From Vibrio sp. HB236076 (GTDB lineage: Bacteria > Pseudomonadota > Gammaproteobacteria > Enterobacterales > Vibrionaceae): a stretch of DNA of 64,000 bases. Below are positions 29,145 through 42,996 of the stretch, in pieces. The notes beneath the pieces are model-generated. The model was given only the letters and a program-made list of their open reading frames with translations, was not told the DNA's origin and searched no databases. Where the stretch lies: NCBI RefSeq assembly GCF_040957575.1, contig NZ_CP162601.1:2542001-2606000 (forward strand), given 5' to 3'. Made by a program: the position numbers and the translations under genes. Every line of letters begins with the position of its first letter. Position 1 is the stretch's first letter.

Positions 29145-30629
29145 ATGGGGCTATCTATGCTGTTGTCACGCCAACTGTCTTTTCAAAACACCACTTATAT
29201 TGTTGCCGTTCCGTTCGCGCTTTTAACGTTAGTGTACTTTTTTCTCTATCAAAGCAGTGGTTATAGCTTGTTAATTGGAGGAGGGCTTACCGCAGCAATC
29301 CTGGGCTTGAACACCCCAAAGTGTCGCCATATTTTGCCTTACTTACTCTATGGATTAGTAGCGCTCCACATCCATCAGAGCCAAGGTATGGTTATGCTTC
29401 ACTTTGAAGTCTTTATCTTAATTGGGGTGTTAATTCTCTACAACGATTGGGTCATTGTTTTACACGCTTTAATCGCTGCAGCTTTGCACCACGTTGGCTT
29501 TTTCTTTATGCAATTTTCTGGGCTGCCCGTTTACATTTTCCCCACCGATGAAAACCACTTTTCTATGGTGGTAGAGCACTGCCTTTACGCCATTATGCAA
29601 GCGTCCGTATCTATGTATGGTTGTATCGTACTCAATCGCAGTATAAAAAGAATACAGTATGTGACTCAAGTCGTGGATAAGGTCGTAGAAAAAGACAAGC
29701 TCAACCTCAATGTGGATTTACTTGATGACGATGAGTTTTATCAAAAGTTTAATCAAATCATCGTGCAATTACAAAATACCGCTCAAGTTCAACACCAAAC
29801 CATCGCGAGTTTAAAAAGCATTTCAGACAATCTTGTCAACGATATTCATGTGATCGACAAAGAAGTCTCCGCCAATGCGCTAAGCACGGAAATGGTCGCC
29901 ACGGCAATAGAAGAACTCGGCAATGCCTTTAGCAGTGTCAGTGAGTCGATGCAAGCCTGTAGTGATAGTACCGAGCACGCCGAGCAATTAACCGACAAAT
30001 CTGTCGTTGCTTCCAACGTCTGCCAGAATGATTTACAAACGTTGACACAAGGCGTCGACAGAACCAAGAGTAACATCAAACAAGTGGTCGACGATGTTCA
30101 AGCGATTCATCGCATTTTACAAACCATTACTGATATTTCAGAGCAAACCAATTTGCTCGCGTTGAATGCGTCGATTGAAGCTGCCAGAGCGGGTGAGTCT
30201 GGTAGAGGCTTTGCCGTGGTCGCTGATGAAGTCAGGCAGTTGGCAACAAGAACCAACGCAAGCGTAGAAGAAATTTCGCATTCTTTACAGCAGCTCAATA
30301 GCAATATTAATTCGTCGACAGCGACGATTGATACCATGGCCTCACTGTCAGAGTCTGTGGCTCAATCCCTCACTCATTCACTCGAGCTCACGCATGACAT
30401 TACCAAAGACATCAATGATATCAATGCCCAAATGTATCAGATCACGTCTGCAGCAACGGAGCAAAACACCGCACTGGAACAAATCAACCAAACCATGGCC
30501 GATGTCTACCGCTCTTCAAGTGTGGTGGCTGATCAATCTAACAATCAAAAGCAATCGACCGAGACGCTCAGCCACAATATCGAACAACTAGTGACGCTGA
30601 GCCAAAAACTGTCCTACCACGGACGGTGA
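29145..30629 (+). CDS. Methyl-accepting chemotaxis protein with a histidine-rich membrane sensor domain
   Basis: A 494-residue chemoreceptor. Residues 15-165 form about six hydrophobic segments with short loops and no periplasmic ligand domain; they carry histidines H75, H77, H86, H107, H115, H116, H138 and H145. A HAMP-like or coiled-coil linker follows, then the signalling domain whose hairpin tip ([20 protein letters not shown]) is at about 332-351. No C-terminal CheR-tethering pentapeptide is seen. The membrane domain resembles an unnamed sensor found in other MCPs and GGDEF proteins; its ligand is unknown. ATG 29157 is an alternative start. It is single, with no che genes nearby. Confidence 0.88.
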   Translation: MGLSMLLSRQLSFQNTTYIVAVPFALLTLVYFFLYQSSGYSLLIGGGLTAAILGLNTPKCRHILPYLLYGLVALHIHQSQGMVMLHFEVFILIGVLILYNDWVIVLHALIAAALHHVGFFFMQFSGLPVYIFPTDENHFSMVVEHCLYAIMQASVSMYGCIVLNRSIKRIQYVTQVVDKVVEKDKLNLNVDLLDDDEFYQKFNQIIVQLQNTAQVQHQTIASLKSISDNLVNDIHVIDKEVSANALSTEMVATAIEELGNAFSSVSESMQACSDSTEHAEQLTDKSVVASNVCQNDLQTLTQGVDRTKSNIKQVVDDVQAIHRILQTITDISEQTNLLALNASIEAARAGESGRGFAVVADEVRQLATRTNASVEEISHSLQQLNSNINSSTATIDTMASLSESVAQSLTHSLELTHDITKDINDINAQMYQITSAATEQNTALEQINQTMADVYRSSSVVADQSNNQKQSTETLSHNIEQLVTLSQKLSYHGR

Positions 30630-30634
30630 TTTTC

Positions 30635-30668
30635 TTAGCAGTGGTGAATATGATTTCATCACTGCTAA
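30635..30668. repeat. 13-bp inverted repeat after the chemoreceptor gene
   Basis: TTAGCAGTGGTGA (30635-30647) and TCATCACTGCTAA (30656-30668) pair with one G-U, loop 8 bases, six bases after the stop. There is no T-tract on either side, so it may stabilise the 3' end rather than act as a standard intrinsic terminator. Confidence 0.55.
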
Positions 30669-30835
30669 ACCTCTATCCCCTATCAGGCAGATTGCTCCCT
30701 CACGTCAAGGTTGCTATGCTTAGCACTTTTCATAAAACGCCATATTTACCCATCTTCACTCGCAAAGCCCTACGCAGAATGCTGAACTTGGGGCCAAACG
30801 GCGCCGTCAAACTAACGCATTAATGATCAAGTAAC

Positions 30836-33427
30836 ATGACTCAAAAAGTGACCAATAAAGATAAATCATCTCATACCCCCATGATGCAGCAATACCTAAA
30901 GCTCAAGGCGGAAAACCCGGATATCTTGCTGTTTTACCGCATGGGCGACTTTTATGAGCTTTTTTATGACGATGCCAAAAGAGCGTCGCAATTACTTGAT
31001 ATATCACTAACCAAACGAGGCTCCTCAGCGGGTGAACCGATTCCGATGGCGGGTGTGCCCTACCATTCGGTTGAAGGGTATTTAGCCAAATTAGTTCAAC
31101 TGGGTGAATCTGTGGCCATTTGCGAACAAGTCGGTGATCCTGCGACCAGTAAAGGCCCTGTCGCACGCGAAGTAGTCAGAATTGTCACTCCAGGAACCGT
31201 GACCGATGAAGCTTTGCTCTCTGAGCGGGTCGATAACTTAATTGCCGCGATTTATTGCCAAGACGAAAAGTTTGGCTATGCCACTTTAGACATGACTTCG
31301 GGTCGTTTCCAGCTCTGCGAACCAGACAGCGAAGAGGCCATGATGGCCGAACTGCAAAGAACTCAACCTAGAGAGCTGCTCTTTCCCGAAGATTTTCCAT
31401 TTCCGTACCTGATGGAACACCGACAAGGCAATCGTCGCCGTCCGGTTTGGGAATTTGAACTTGATACAGCAAAACAACAGCTTAATCAGCAATTTAATAC
31501 ACGTGATTTGGTTGGTTTTGGCGTAGAAAAAGCGTCATTAGGGCTGTGCGCTGCTGGTTGTTTGATCCAATACGTCAAAGATACTCAGCGCAGTGCGCTC
31601 CCCCATATTCGCTCACTGACTTACGACCGCCAAGACCGTTCGGTCATTTTAGATGCGGCAACGCGTCGCAACCTAGAGATCACACAAAACCTCTCTGGAG
31701 GGCAAGAGAATACCCTGGCCGCGGTATTAGATAATACCGCAACCGCCATGGGCAGTCGGATGTTAAAGCGCTGGCTCCATCAACCCACTCGTGAACGTGC
31801 TATTCTCAATCAACGACTCGATGCCATTGAGGAAATGAAACAACATTCCTTGTTCATCGACCTACAACCAATATTGAAGCAAATTGGTGATATAGAGCGA
31901 ATTATTGCTCGCTTAGCCTTGCGCTCTGCAAGGCCAAGAGATCTCGCTAGGCTCAGACAGGCCTTACAACAACTGCCCGACTTAGCCGAATTACTCGCTC
32001 CGTTACAACAGGATCACTTACAAGTATTGACCCAACAAGCAGCCCCGATGGTCGAAGAGTGCCAATTGCTAGAGTTAGCTATCAAAGACAATCCTCCTGT
32101 GGTATTGCGCGACGGCGGGGTGTTAGCGGATGGCTACAACCGTGAGCTCGATGAGTGGCGAGCACTGGCGGAAGGCGCAACCGAGTACTTACAGCAACTT
32201 GAAGAGCGCGAGCGAGAGCAACACGGCATTGACTCTTTAAAAGTGGGATACAATGCGGTTCACGGCTTCTTCATTCAAGTGAGCCGCGGCCAAAGCCATC
32301 TAACACCGCCGCACTATATACGTCGTCAGACATTGAAAAATGCCGAGCGCTACATCATTCCTGAGCTCAAAGAACACGAGGAGAAGGTGCTTAACTCAAA
32401 ATCCAAAGCGCTCGCGTTAGAAAAACAGTTGTGGGAAATGCTCTTTGATCAATTAATGCCGAAAATTGAGCAGTTCCAGACTCTGGCACAAGCGATTGCG
32501 CAAATAGATGTGTTACAGAACCTCGCCGAGCGCGCCGATACTCTACAATATTGTCGACCACAACTGACTGACGACGTGGGCATCGACATTATTGCCGGAC
32601 GTCACCCTGTGGTCGAACAGGTCCTTAATGAGCCATTTATCGCTAACCCTGTCACCCTTAATGAACAACGCAAAATGCTGGTGATTACCGGTCCGAATAT
32701 GGGGGGTAAATCCACCTACATGCGACAAACAGCGTTAATTGTGCTGATGGCTCACATCGGCGCGTTTGTTCCAGCAGACAAAGCAAAGATTGGCGATATT
32801 GATCGTATTTTTACGCGTATTGGCGCGTCTGATGATCTTGCTTCAGGTCGCTCTACTTTTATGGTTGAAATGACTGAAACCGCCAATATTTTGCATAATG
32901 CCAGTCCGTTAAGCCTGGTTTTGATGGATGAAATTGGCCGGGGAACCAGTACCTATGACGGGTTATCACTGGCTTGGGCCAGTGCTGAATGGCTGGCAAA
33001 CAAAATTGGTGCAATGACACTGTTCGCGACCCATTATTTTGAGTTAACAGAGCTAGCTGGGGTTTACTCGCACCTTGTCAATGTCCATCTCGAGGCAAAA
33101 GAACACAAAGACAGCATTGCTTTTATGCATGAAGTCAAAGAAGGGGCAGCGAGTAAGTCTTATGGCTTGGCTGTGGCGGCGCTGGCTGGCGTTCCTAAAC
33201 GTGTGATTCATCAAGCAAAACAAAAATTGTCACAGCTCGAACAGCTCAGCCACCTTGAAGCGCCAGCAAAGCAAACCGCTCAAGACGAGACAGAACGAGA
33301 GGAAAGACAACTGACCTTACTGCCAGAGGTAAGTGAAATCGAGCAAGCACTATCAGAGATACAACCGGATGATCTTACCCCGAAACAAGCTCTAGAAACC
33401 TTGTATCGCTTGAAGCAATTACTATAA
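30836..33427 (+). CDS. mutS: DNA mismatch repair protein MutS
   Basis: Recognises mismatches and recruits MutL. The 863 residues include the mismatch-reading F39-x-E41 motif in [12 protein letters not shown], the connector and lever domains, Walker [10 protein letters not shown] at 619-627, and the [18 protein letters not shown] dimer-ATPase block. A C-terminal tail with [22 protein letters not shown] sequence is present. The ATG has only a weak ribosome site; about 200 bases separate it from the chemoreceptor. It converges with rpoS across a terminator. Confidence 0.97.
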   Translation: MTQKVTNKDKSSHTPMMQQYLKLKAENPDILLFYRMGDFYELFYDDAKRASQLLDISLTKRGSSAGEPIPMAGVPYHSVEGYLAKLVQLGESVAICEQVGDPATSKGPVAREVVRIVTPGTVTDEALLSERVDNLIAAIYCQDEKFGYATLDMTSGRFQLCEPDSEEAMMAELQRTQPRELLFPEDFPFPYLMEHRQGNRRRPVWEFELDTAKQQLNQQFNTRDLVGFGVEKASLGLCAAGCLIQYVKDTQRSALPHIRSLTYDRQDRSVILDAATRRNLEITQNLSGGQENTLAAVLDNTATAMGSRMLKRWLHQPTRERAILNQRLDAIEEMKQHSLFIDLQPILKQIGDIERIIARLALRSARPRDLARLRQALQQLPDLAELLAPLQQDHLQVLTQQAAPMVEECQLLELAIKDNPPVVLRDGGVLADGYNRELDEWRALAEGATEYLQQLEEREREQHGIDSLKVGYNAVHGFFIQVSRGQSHLTPPHYIRRQTLKNAERYIIPELKEHEEKVLNSKSKALALEKQLWEMLFDQLMPKIEQFQTLAQAIAQIDVLQNLAERADTLQYCRPQLTDDVGIDIIAGRHPVVEQVLNEPFIANPVTLNEQRKMLVITGPNMGGKSTYMRQTALIVLMAHIGAFVPADKAKIGDIDRIFTRIGASDDLASGRSTFMVEMTETANILHNASPLSLVLMDEIGRGTSTYDGLSLAWASAEWLANKIGAMTLFATHYFELTELAGVYSHLVNVHLEAKEHKDSIAFMHEVKEGAASKSYGLAVAALAGVPKRVIHQAKQKLSQLEQLSHLEAPAKQTAQDETEREERQLTLLPEVSEIEQALSEIQPDDLTPKQALETLYRLKQLL

Positions 33428-33456
33428 TCATTGGCTTAATTGAATTTTATATCCAT

Positions 33457-33493
33457 AAAAAAATGGCAATGGATTATCCCATTGCCATTTTTC
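33457..33493. terminator. Bidirectional terminator between mutS and rpoS
   Basis: ATGGCAATGG (33463-33472) / CCATTGCCAT (33479-33488), loop ATTATC, with A-rich left flank and T5 right flank. Confidence 0.9.
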
Positions 33494-33505
33494 AGTTCCA
33501 AGCAA

Positions 33506-34498
33506 TTACTCTTGGTGGAAATCAAACAAGCTTTCGATATCTAGACCTTCGGCAATCAATATTTCTCTTAGCCTGCGTAGACCTTCAACTTGTATCTGCC
33601 TCACTCTTTCACGCGTTAAGCCAATTTCTCGGCCAACTTCTTCAAGAGTCGCTGGTTCATAGCCAAACAACCCAAAGCGTCTCGCTAATACGTCTTTTTG
33701 CTTGTCGCTGAGTTTATCGAGCCAAACGGTCAACACTTGGCTCATATTGTCATCTTGGGTGGTCACCTCAGGATCTGAGTTATGATCATCGGGTATAACA
33801 TCAAGTAACGCTTTTTCATTACCATCGCCATTACTGATGTAAATATCGACCGATGTTACCCTTTCATTTAGACGCATCATTTTGGTGACTTCGGCCACTG
33901 AAATGTCGAGTTGTTGAGCAATCTCTTCTGGTGTTGGCTCATGCTCAAGCTTTTGAGACAACTCACGAGCGGTTCTCAAGTAAATGTTCAACTCTTTGAC
34001 AATGTGGATAGGCAAACGGATAGTACGAGTCTGATTCATTAGAGCGCGTTCTATCGTTTGACGAATCCACCATGTTGCGTAGGTTGAAAAACGAAACCCT
34101 TTTTCAGGATCGAACTTTTCAACCGCGCGGATTAACCCCAGGTTGCCTTCTTCAATTAAATCTAAAAGCGCTAAGCCTCGGTTAATGTAGCGGCGAGAAA
34201 TTTTAACCACCAAACGCAAGTTGCTCTCTATCATTCGCTGACGGGCAACTTTATCACCTCTCAATGACCGTCGTGCATAAAAAACCTCTTCTTGAGCAGT
34301 CAATAAGGGTGAAAAACCGATTTCACCGAGGTACAAATGCGTGGCATCCATTATCTTCGAGGTGACTTCCACCTCTTCAATATCGGCTTTGGTTGTTTTG
34401 TCTGTATTGTCAATATCAAAACGGGATGTTGAAACCATGTCCATATTGTTTTCAAAATCCAAATCGTCGCTTTTTAATAATGTATTATTTGTTGTCAT
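33506..34498 (-). CDS. rpoS: RNA polymerase sigma factor RpoS
   Basis: Stationary-phase and general stress sigma factor. In the 330 residues, region 1.2 is [25 protein letters not shown], region 2 has [30 protein letters not shown] and [16 protein letters not shown], and region 4 ends [25 protein letters not shown]. All core regions are intact. It follows nlpD by 69 bases; in relatives a main rpoS promoter lies inside nlpD, giving a long leader, which I infer here but did not locate. Confidence 0.98.
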   Translation of the reverse strand: MTTNNTLLKSDDLDFENNMDMVSTSRFDIDNTDKTTKADIEEVEVTSKIMDATHLYLGEIGFSPLLTAQEEVFYARRSLRGDKVARQRMIESNLRLVVKISRRYINRGLALLDLIEEGNLGLIRAVEKFDPEKGFRFSTYATWWIRQTIERALMNQTRTIRLPIHIVKELNIYLRTARELSQKLEHEPTPEEIAQQLDISVAEVTKMMRLNERVTSVDIYISNGDGNEKALLDVIPDDHNSDPEVTTQDDNMSQVLTVWLDKLSDKQKDVLARRFGLFGYEPATLEEVGREIGLTRERVRQIQVEGLRRLREILIAEGLDIESLFDFHQE

Positions 34499-34567
34499 AA
34501 CGCCTCCCCATGGCGACTAGCAAATGACCTAAATTGCTAGTTGATACGCACATTCACATCAAATGAA

Positions 34568-35497
34568 CTAAGGTAAGTAGCGATTTGGATTCACTGATTT
34601 ACCTTGATAACGTATTTCAAAATGCAACATAACATTCCGTGAACCAGAGCTGCCCATCGTGGCAATCTTTTGCCCTGCTTTCACATTTTGCCCTTCTTTA
34701 ACTAGAAGGCGATCGTTATGTGCGTAGGCACTGAGGTAATCATCATTGTGTTTAATGATGACCAGGTTGCCATAACCCCTTAAGGCATTACCTGAATAGA
34801 CCACAGTCCCTGAAGCCGTTGACACGATGTCCTGACCTCTTTGGCCAGCAATATCGATGCCTTTATTTCCCTGTTCACCGACGGTAAATTTGTTAACCAC
34901 CCTCCCTTTCGTTGGCCACAACCACTTGGATATTTTTTGGTTTTCTTCCTTTGATGGTTGTGAAACTGGTTTTACTGATTTCTTATGATCAACATACTCT
35001 TTTGTTTTTTTTGCTTCAACGACAGGCTTCTGATTTTTGCTTGTTGATCTTGGAGGCGTTACATTATTTTTTTGCGTTGTCGTTTTTTTCGCAGGGGAAG
35101 GGAGCGACGGCGTTACATTGGCCACTTTAGGGATTGATCCAACCGAAACACTTGGATCTAAACTGATTTTTTCGGACTTTCCGTATGAAGGTCGTTGATA
35201 ATTGGGATGCCATAACTTAAGTTTCTGACCAGGAAAAATAGTATATGGTTTCTTTAGGTTATTGTAAGAAACTATGTCATCAATATTTTTACCCGTAACA
35301 TAAGCAATAAAATAAAGTGTATCCCCTTTGCGCACTTGATAAAAACTGCCACGATAACTCCCCCGCTGTACATCGGAGTAATCCCTTGCAAGGTTGGTAA
35401 CAGGCGCAGGGTTGTGTTGGGCGCAGCCGGCCATTGCTAAAATGACCGCTAAAACACCAATGAACCTGCCGGGCTTTATTTTATGTTTAATTTTCAT
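34568..35497 (-). CDS. nlpD: LysM/LytM lipoprotein NlpD, amidase activator
   Basis: Outer-membrane lipoprotein that activates the AmiC-type amidase during septum splitting. The 309-residue product has a lipobox AMAGC with C25, a LysM domain at about 55-97 (YQVRKGDTLYFIAYVTGKNI), a Lys/Ser/Thr-rich linker, and a C-terminal LytM (M23) domain. Metal-site residues are degenerate (GIDIAG lacks the first His, and MLHFEI has only one His), as expected of a non-catalytic activator. ATG 35497 with AAAGGA is chosen over a frame opening 27 codons earlier. It follows pcm by 10 bases. Confidence 0.95.
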   Translation of the reverse strand: MKIKHKIKPGRFIGVLAVILAMAGCAQHNPAPVTNLARDYSDVQRGSYRGSFYQVRKGDTLYFIAYVTGKNIDDIVSYNNLKKPYTIFPGQKLKLWHPNYQRPSYGKSEKISLDPSVSVGSIPKVANVTPSLPSPAKKTTTQKNNVTPPRSTSKNQKPVVEAKKTKEYVDHKKSVKPVSQPSKEENQKISKWLWPTKGRVVNKFTVGEQGNKGIDIAGQRGQDIVSTASGTVVYSGNALRGYGNLVIIKHNDDYLSAYAHNDRLLVKEGQNVKAGQKIATMGSSGSRNVMLHFEIRYQGKSVNPNRYLP

Positions 35498-35507
35498 GGT
35501 CCTTTCA

Positions 35508-36134
35508 TTAAGCAAGATCACCTGCGACGAGTGGAACAAAGCGCACCGATTCCAACATTGTCGTTTCAAACCGGTCACCGAGGCGCACCACGGTCACTAA
35601 TTGTTGTTCCTCGATACCAATAGGAATCACTAATCTTCCTTGATCAGCAAGTTGTGTCAATAGCGCTTTGGGGATCGATGCCGCCGCCGCCGTCACGATG
35701 ATCGCATCAAAAGGCCCTTTCGCAGGCCATCCCAACCAACCATCCGCGTGCTTAGTGGAGACGTTATAAATATCAAGTTGCTTTAAACGCCTTTTGGCCT
35801 GCCACTGTAATGACTTAATTCTCTCGACAGAAAAAACATGCTCGACGATATTAGCAAGCACCGCAGTTTGATACCCCGACCCCGTACCAATTTCCAACAC
35901 TCGACTGTCCGGTTGAAGCTGGAGTAACTCAGTCATCCTAGCCACAGTGTAGGGTTGGGAAATCGTCTGACCATAACCTATTGGCAAGGCATTGTTATCG
36001 TAAGCTTGATGCTTCATCGCTTGAGAGACAAAGTGCTCTCGTGGCACCTTGCCCATCGCGTGTAAGACATCGTAGTTTTCAATCCCATTAGCTCGTAAAA
36101 ACTCGGTCAGTGGCTCACTCAAAGGGTATCTCAT
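35508..36134 (-). CDS. pcm: Protein-L-isoaspartate O-methyltransferase
   Basis: SAM-dependent repair of isoaspartyl residues. The 208 residues include [19 protein letters not shown] and the SAM-binding [16 protein letters not shown], plus [13 protein letters not shown] 36134 overlaps the surE stop as TGATG; a TTG one codon before is unlikely. It is in the ftsB-to-rpoS run. Confidence 0.96.
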   Translation of the reverse strand: MRYPLSEPLTEFLRANGIENYDVLHAMGKVPREHFVSQAMKHQAYDNNALPIGYGQTISQPYTVARMTELLQLQPDSRVLEIGTGSGYQTAVLANIVEHVFSVERIKSLQWQAKRRLKQLDIYNVSTKHADGWLGWPAKGPFDAIIVTAAAASIPKALLTQLADQGRLVIPIGIEEQQLVTVVRLGDRFETTMLESVRFVPLVAGDLA

Positions 36135-36892
36135 CAAGACTCACTCTCAAACCAATGAGATAGCCCTTGTAAGCTATCGTGTGCGGTTAAATCAACTTGC
36201 ATTGGTGTGACAGAGATCATACCGTGCTCTACGGCAAAAAAATCGGTCCCTTCACCAGCGTCCTGCTCTTTGCCTGGAGGGCCGAGCCAGTAAATGGTTT
36301 TGCCGCGAGGGTCTTGATGCTTGATCATCGGCTCGGCATGATGCCTTGCTCCTAAGCGAGTGACCGCAATCGGGCCTAACTGTGGATAAGGCAGATCGGG
36401 TATATTTACATTCAGCAGATGACGTTGACCCAGTGGCGATAATAAATGATGTTTGATAATGCGACAGGCAATCTTTGCTGCACTGTCAAAATTCTGCTCT
36501 CCAGCCAACGAAAAAGCCATCGATTGCACATTGAGAAAATGGCCTTCCATCGCCGCAGCGACTGTACCAGAATACAAGACATCATCACCGAGATTAGCAC
36601 CGTGATTGATGCCACTGATCACTAAATCTGGTAAGTGATCCGCCATCAGTTCATTCAGTGCAAAATGAACACTATCGGTTGGTGTGCCTTGTACACTATA
36701 AGTGTGGGTATTTAATTGCTGAACACGCAGTGGTTGCTCTAAAGTCAGCGAGTTAGAAGCTCCAGAGCGATTGCGATCAGGGGCGACTATCACAATCTCA
36801 GCAAACTCACTTAAAGCACTAGCCAAAGCGTGAATACCTTTGGCATGAACACCATCGTCATTACTGATCAAAATACGCGGTTTGTTTGTCAT
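36134..36892 (-). CDS. surE: 5'/3'-nucleotidase SurE
   Basis: Metal-dependent nucleotidase/exopolyphosphatase linked to survival in stationary phase. The 252 residues show the signature [14 protein letters not shown] with the metal aspartates, [13 protein letters not shown], and [26 protein letters not shown] split along the domain. Starts with ATG overlapping the truD stop (TAATG) and ends overlapping pcm. Confidence 0.97.
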   Translation of the reverse strand: MTNKPRILISNDDGVHAKGIHALASALSEFAEIVIVAPDRNRSGASNSLTLEQPLRVQQLNTHTYSVQGTPTDSVHFALNELMADHLPDLVISGINHGANLGDDVLYSGTVAAAMEGHFLNVQSMAFSLAGEQNFDSAAKIACRIIKHHLLSPLGQRHLLNVNIPDLPYPQLGPIAVTRLGARHHAEPMIKHQDPRGKTIYWLGPPGKEQDAGEGTDFFAVEHGMISVTPMQVDLTAHDSLQGLSHWFESES

Positions 36893-37926
36893 TAATACTG
36901 TCGCTCCACAGGTATTTCGTTCACCAACTCCCTAACCACGGATGTAGCATAACTGCCTGAAGGCAAATCGAAAGAGAGTGTTATTGAAGTATCGTCCACT
37001 AACGTCCAAGATAGATTATCAACTTTAACAGCAAGATTTCTCCTGTCGTGTTGCATGCGATTACCTCGAATCAAAGCCATCAAATCGGGTTCATCATCTA
37101 CGATACTTTGCTCTAATGCCAAGCAGTCAGCCTGAGTGGGCAAAGCGTTATCACCCGCTAAAGCGCCAGTAATCCACGCTTTATTTGCATCAACAAGGGA
37201 TTGATAAGCATCGAGATTATCCATCACCAACTCTGACTGCTCTACCAAGTTTAGATTATCGCCTAGCCAAACTTGAGTAAAGCCATTTTGCAACACCCTC
37301 TCTGAGAGAATACGGTTAAATATCCAAGAACGCGCCGCAGACAGGTACAGGCTGCGTTTATTGGCGTTGCGAGTACGAACGTTTTCTTTTCCCCAGCGGC
37401 GTGCTTCAAGCACATTATTGCGTTCACGACCAAAGCGCTGCTCACCAAAATAGTTAGGCACGCCTAACCGTTGAATTTTTTCTAAACGCTCGACGACAGA
37501 AGCCATATCCGTCACTTGTGTCAGTGTCAGGACAAACTGATTACCAGCCAACTCACCTGGCCTTAATTTTTTGTTGTGACGTGTTGTCTCAATAAATTTA
37601 ATATGGGGATATTGAGCCAAGAAGTCACTGATGTCTGGGTCACCTTTTGGTAAGTGCACGCTAAACCACTGCTCGGTAACCGCATGGCGGTCTTTTAAGC
37701 CAGCCCAGCCAATGTCTTTTGACTTAACGCCGCAGGCTTTCGCTAGCTCGTTAGCCACAAAACTGGTGTTTTCCCCTTTTTTTTCAAGGCGAACCATCCA
37801 GTGCTCGCCCTCTCCAGTCAGGTCATAGCCCAATTGCTCACTGACTCGAAAATGCTCAGGCTCAGCTTTGAGCTGTGCGCTTGCACTTGGCTTACCCAAT
37901 AAGTAAGCAAATTCTAAATGTGGCAT
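36892..37926 (-). CDS. truD: tRNA pseudouridine(13) synthase TruD
   Basis: Isomerises U13 in tRNA-Glu and others. In the 344-residue product the catalytic aspartate is D79 in [24 protein letters not shown] and the TruD insertion domain region follow. The ATG overlaps the ispF stop by one base and its own stop overlaps surE, so it is translationally linked on both sides. Confidence 0.96.
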   Translation of the reverse strand: MPHLEFAYLLGKPSASAQLKAEPEHFRVSEQLGYDLTGEGEHWMVRLEKKGENTSFVANELAKACGVKSKDIGWAGLKDRHAVTEQWFSVHLPKGDPDISDFLAQYPHIKFIETTRHNKKLRPGELAGNQFVLTLTQVTDMASVVERLEKIQRLGVPNYFGEQRFGRERNNVLEARRWGKENVRTRNANKRSLYLSAARSWIFNRILSERVLQNGFTQVWLGDNLNLVEQSELVMDNLDAYQSLVDANKAWITGALAGDNALPTQADCLALEQSIVDDEPDLMALIRGNRMQHDRRNLAVKVDNLSWTLVDDTSITLSFDLPSGSYATSVVRELVNEIPVERQY

Positions 37927-38411
37927 TAAAACGAATCCTGTTTCACTAATAACACGACCGCTTCTGCTGCAATCCCTTCTTGTCGACCAACAAAGCCCAA
38001 TTTTTCGGTCGTTGTGGCTTTCACGTTAACATTGCCAATATCGGTTTCAAGATCTTGCGCGATCACCGAACACATGGCATCGATATGAGGTGCCATCTTA
38101 GGGGCTTGAGCGAGAATCGTCAGATCAGCATTGCCAATCACGAACCCTTGCTGCTTTACTTTTTGATAAACATCGCGCAGTAGCTCTCGACTGTCGACGC
38201 CTTTAAAGGCTTCATCCGTATCCGGATAATGCCGACCGATGTCGCCTGCAGCAATCGCACCGAGTAAAGCATCCGTCAAAGCGTGTAATGCAACATCGCC
38301 ATCAGAGTGCGCAATCAGGCCTTGCTCAAAAGGAATCGCAACACCACCAATAATCACCGGGCCAGTGCCGCCAAATTTGTGTACATCAAAGCCATGACCA
38401 ATTCGAATCAT
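37926..38411 (-). CDS. ispF: 2-C-methyl-D-erythritol 2,4-cyclodiphosphate synthase
   Basis: MEP isoprenoid pathway step 5. The 161 residues include GHGFDVH with metal ligands D9 and H11, and [19 protein letters not shown] with the third histidine, as well as [15 protein letters not shown]. It overlaps ispD by four bases (ATGA), consistent with the common ispDF coupling. Confidence 0.97.
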   Translation of the reverse strand: MIRIGHGFDVHKFGGTGPVIIGGVAIPFEQGLIAHSDGDVALHALTDALLGAIAAGDIGRHYPDTDEAFKGVDSRELLRDVYQKVKQQGFVIGNADLTILAQAPKMAPHIDAMCSVIAQDLETDIGNVNVKATTTEKLGFVGRQEGIAAEAVVLLVKQDSF

Positions 38412-39112
38412 GCGGTTTCCTTCTCTCGAGATAAGTAAAACTCAGCCAGTGCCAAGTCTTCAGGTTGAGTTATTTTAATATTATCACTACGCCCCGTGAC
38501 CAATAAAGGTTTGTGGCCTAGCCACTCAAAAACAGAGGCCTCATCGGTGATTAATACGCCGTTACTGAGTGCTTTTTCAAGGCCGTGTTTTAATGTCGAC
38601 AACGGAAAAACCTGAGGTGTCATTGCGTGCCACATTTGACGGCGATCTAGCGTGTATTCAATGGCGTTTTTATCCTCAGACCACTTCATCGTATCTCTCA
38701 CAGGGCAAGCTAATATGGCACCATGTTGCTCAGCTTGATTGAGAACTTTTTTAATATCATCAATTTGGATACAAGGCCTAGCAGCATCGTGAACCGCTAC
38801 CCAATGTGCAGATAAATGACTCGCCGCGTAACACAAAGCAGACAAGACAGAATCGGCTCGTTCACGACCACCGTCAACCCTTATCACTTGAGGGTGTTCA
38901 GAAATGGCCATGTCATCAAAATAGGGATCGTCTTTGGCTACCGCGATCAAAATATGGGTAAATAAACCACTGCCTAAAAGCTTGTTAACGGTATGCTCTA
39001 ATACGGTTTTACCAAATAATGTTAAGTATTGCTTGGGGCGATCGGCTTGCATTCTCGAGCCAATTCCGGCCGCAGGGATAACCGCAATACAAGGTTGATA
39101 ACACTCCCTCAT
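38408..39112 (-). CDS. ispD: 2-C-methyl-D-erythritol 4-phosphate cytidylyltransferase
   Basis: MEP pathway step 3, CTP-dependent. The 234 residues begin with the nucleotidyltransferase loop [19 protein letters not shown] and contain [11 protein letters not shown] and the downstream [10 protein letters not shown] end. Starts with an ATGA overlap with ftsB. Confidence 0.97.
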   Translation of the reverse strand: MRECYQPCIAVIPAAGIGSRMQADRPKQYLTLFGKTVLEHTVNKLLGSGLFTHILIAVAKDDPYFDDMAISEHPQVIRVDGGRERADSVLSALCYAASHLSAHWVAVHDAARPCIQIDDIKKVLNQAEQHGAILACPVRDTMKWSEDKNAIEYTLDRRQMWHAMTPQVFPLSTLKHGLEKALSNGVLITDEASVFEWLGHKPLLVTGRSDNIKITQPEDLALAEFYLSREKETA

Positions 39113-39390
39113 TGGTGATCCTCACTCAAGATTCGGTAAAAGGTTTCTCCCTCTTTGATCATGCCAAGCTCATTGCGTGCTCTTTCCTCGATGGCGTCTA
39201 AACCTTGACTGAGATCGTCGATTTCAGCGTACATTTCACTATTGCGAGTACGCAAATTGCCATTCACTTGCTCTTGAGTCACGATATCTTTCTTTACTGA
39301 GTAGTAATCACTAACACCGTTTTTTCCAACCCATAATGTGACTTGTAACCACCCGAGTACAACAATCAAGGCCAGGGTAAATAATCGCAT
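39109..39390 (-). CDS. ftsB: Cell division protein FtsB
   Basis: Small bitopic divisome protein of the FtsQLB complex. The 93 residues have one membrane segment near 3-20 and a coiled coil with conserved asparagine [16 protein letters not shown], then [27 protein letters not shown] precedes the ATG. It is the first gene of the eight-gene run to rpoS; the region upstream has several palindromes. Confidence 0.95.
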   Translation of the reverse strand: MRLFTLALIVVLGWLQVTLWVGKNGVSDYYSVKKDIVTQEQVNGNLRTRNSEMYAEIDDLSQGLDAIEERARNELGMIKEGETFYRILSEDHQ

Positions 39391-39751
39391 CTTTTCTCCT
39401 TCCGTCGTGCCGACGACTAAGCGTGGCCAGTGTAAGTAACTTTAAGACACAGCGCTGAGACAAGTACCCATTTTAATCGTCTATTTAAGACGTACTTGAG
39501 TGTGCTTTAGAGGGGCGCGGTATGATTTTCTAGGTATGATACTGCCTCATATATATAACACAATCACCTATTTACCTCTAGGTATTATACCAATCAGGTT
39601 AGGTCTGTGAGTACTGATAGCCTAGGAAAACAGCTTGTAAACATGGCAAACTGTGTTTTTAAGCAATCAGTAGTTAGCGTTTTTTCACTTGAGGTTCTTT
39701 ACGGAATTATCAAGATTTTAATCCACGATTCAGTTCAATCGTGTTGCGCTC
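39391..39751. promoter_or_regulatory. 361-base gap upstream of ftsB with palindromic operator-like sites
   Basis: No ORF is credible. The minus strand has TAAAAT (about 39469-39474) as a possible ftsB -10, without a good -35. Beside it is an inverted repeat CGTCT-ATTTA-AGACG (39478-39492). Farther up lie two near-identical 14-base stretches, 39529-39542 and 39577-39590, each with a GGTAT-N-ATAC palindrome, 48 bases centre to centre, plus a GGTATGAT half-site at 39519. A regulator-binding role is inferred only. Confidence 0.35.
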
Positions 39752-39785
39752 AAAAAAAAACGCCCCGTCGTAAACGGGGCGTTTA
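39752..39785 (-). terminator. eno terminator
   Basis: AACGCCCCGT (39759-39768) / ACGGGGCGTT (39774-39783), loop CGTAA, with a run of nine A on the left that becomes the U-tract of the eno transcript. Confidence 0.92.
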
Positions 39786-39807
39786 TCAACCAAAAGTCAC
39801 GTGCGAA

Positions 39808-41139
<1,332 letters not shown>

Positions 41140-41185
41140 TCAAAATAAATGGGCAGTGGCCTCATGCCCCTGCCCTGATTTGTCA

Positions 41186-42880
<1,695 letters not shown>

Positions 42881-42996
42881 TTATACCCGAAGACCCTCAT
42901 CGTCACAACGTGAAATCTACCACAGAGGACGGATTTATTCCTTGCTCAAAATCAAAAGCACACCACAGACGAATAAATTGGTATTGGCACCATCGC

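Noticed and set aside
30626..30823. 65-codon ORF between the chemoreceptor and mutS
   Set aside because: Starts inside the chemoreceptor end, has no ribosome site or recognisable features, and spans the inverted repeat.
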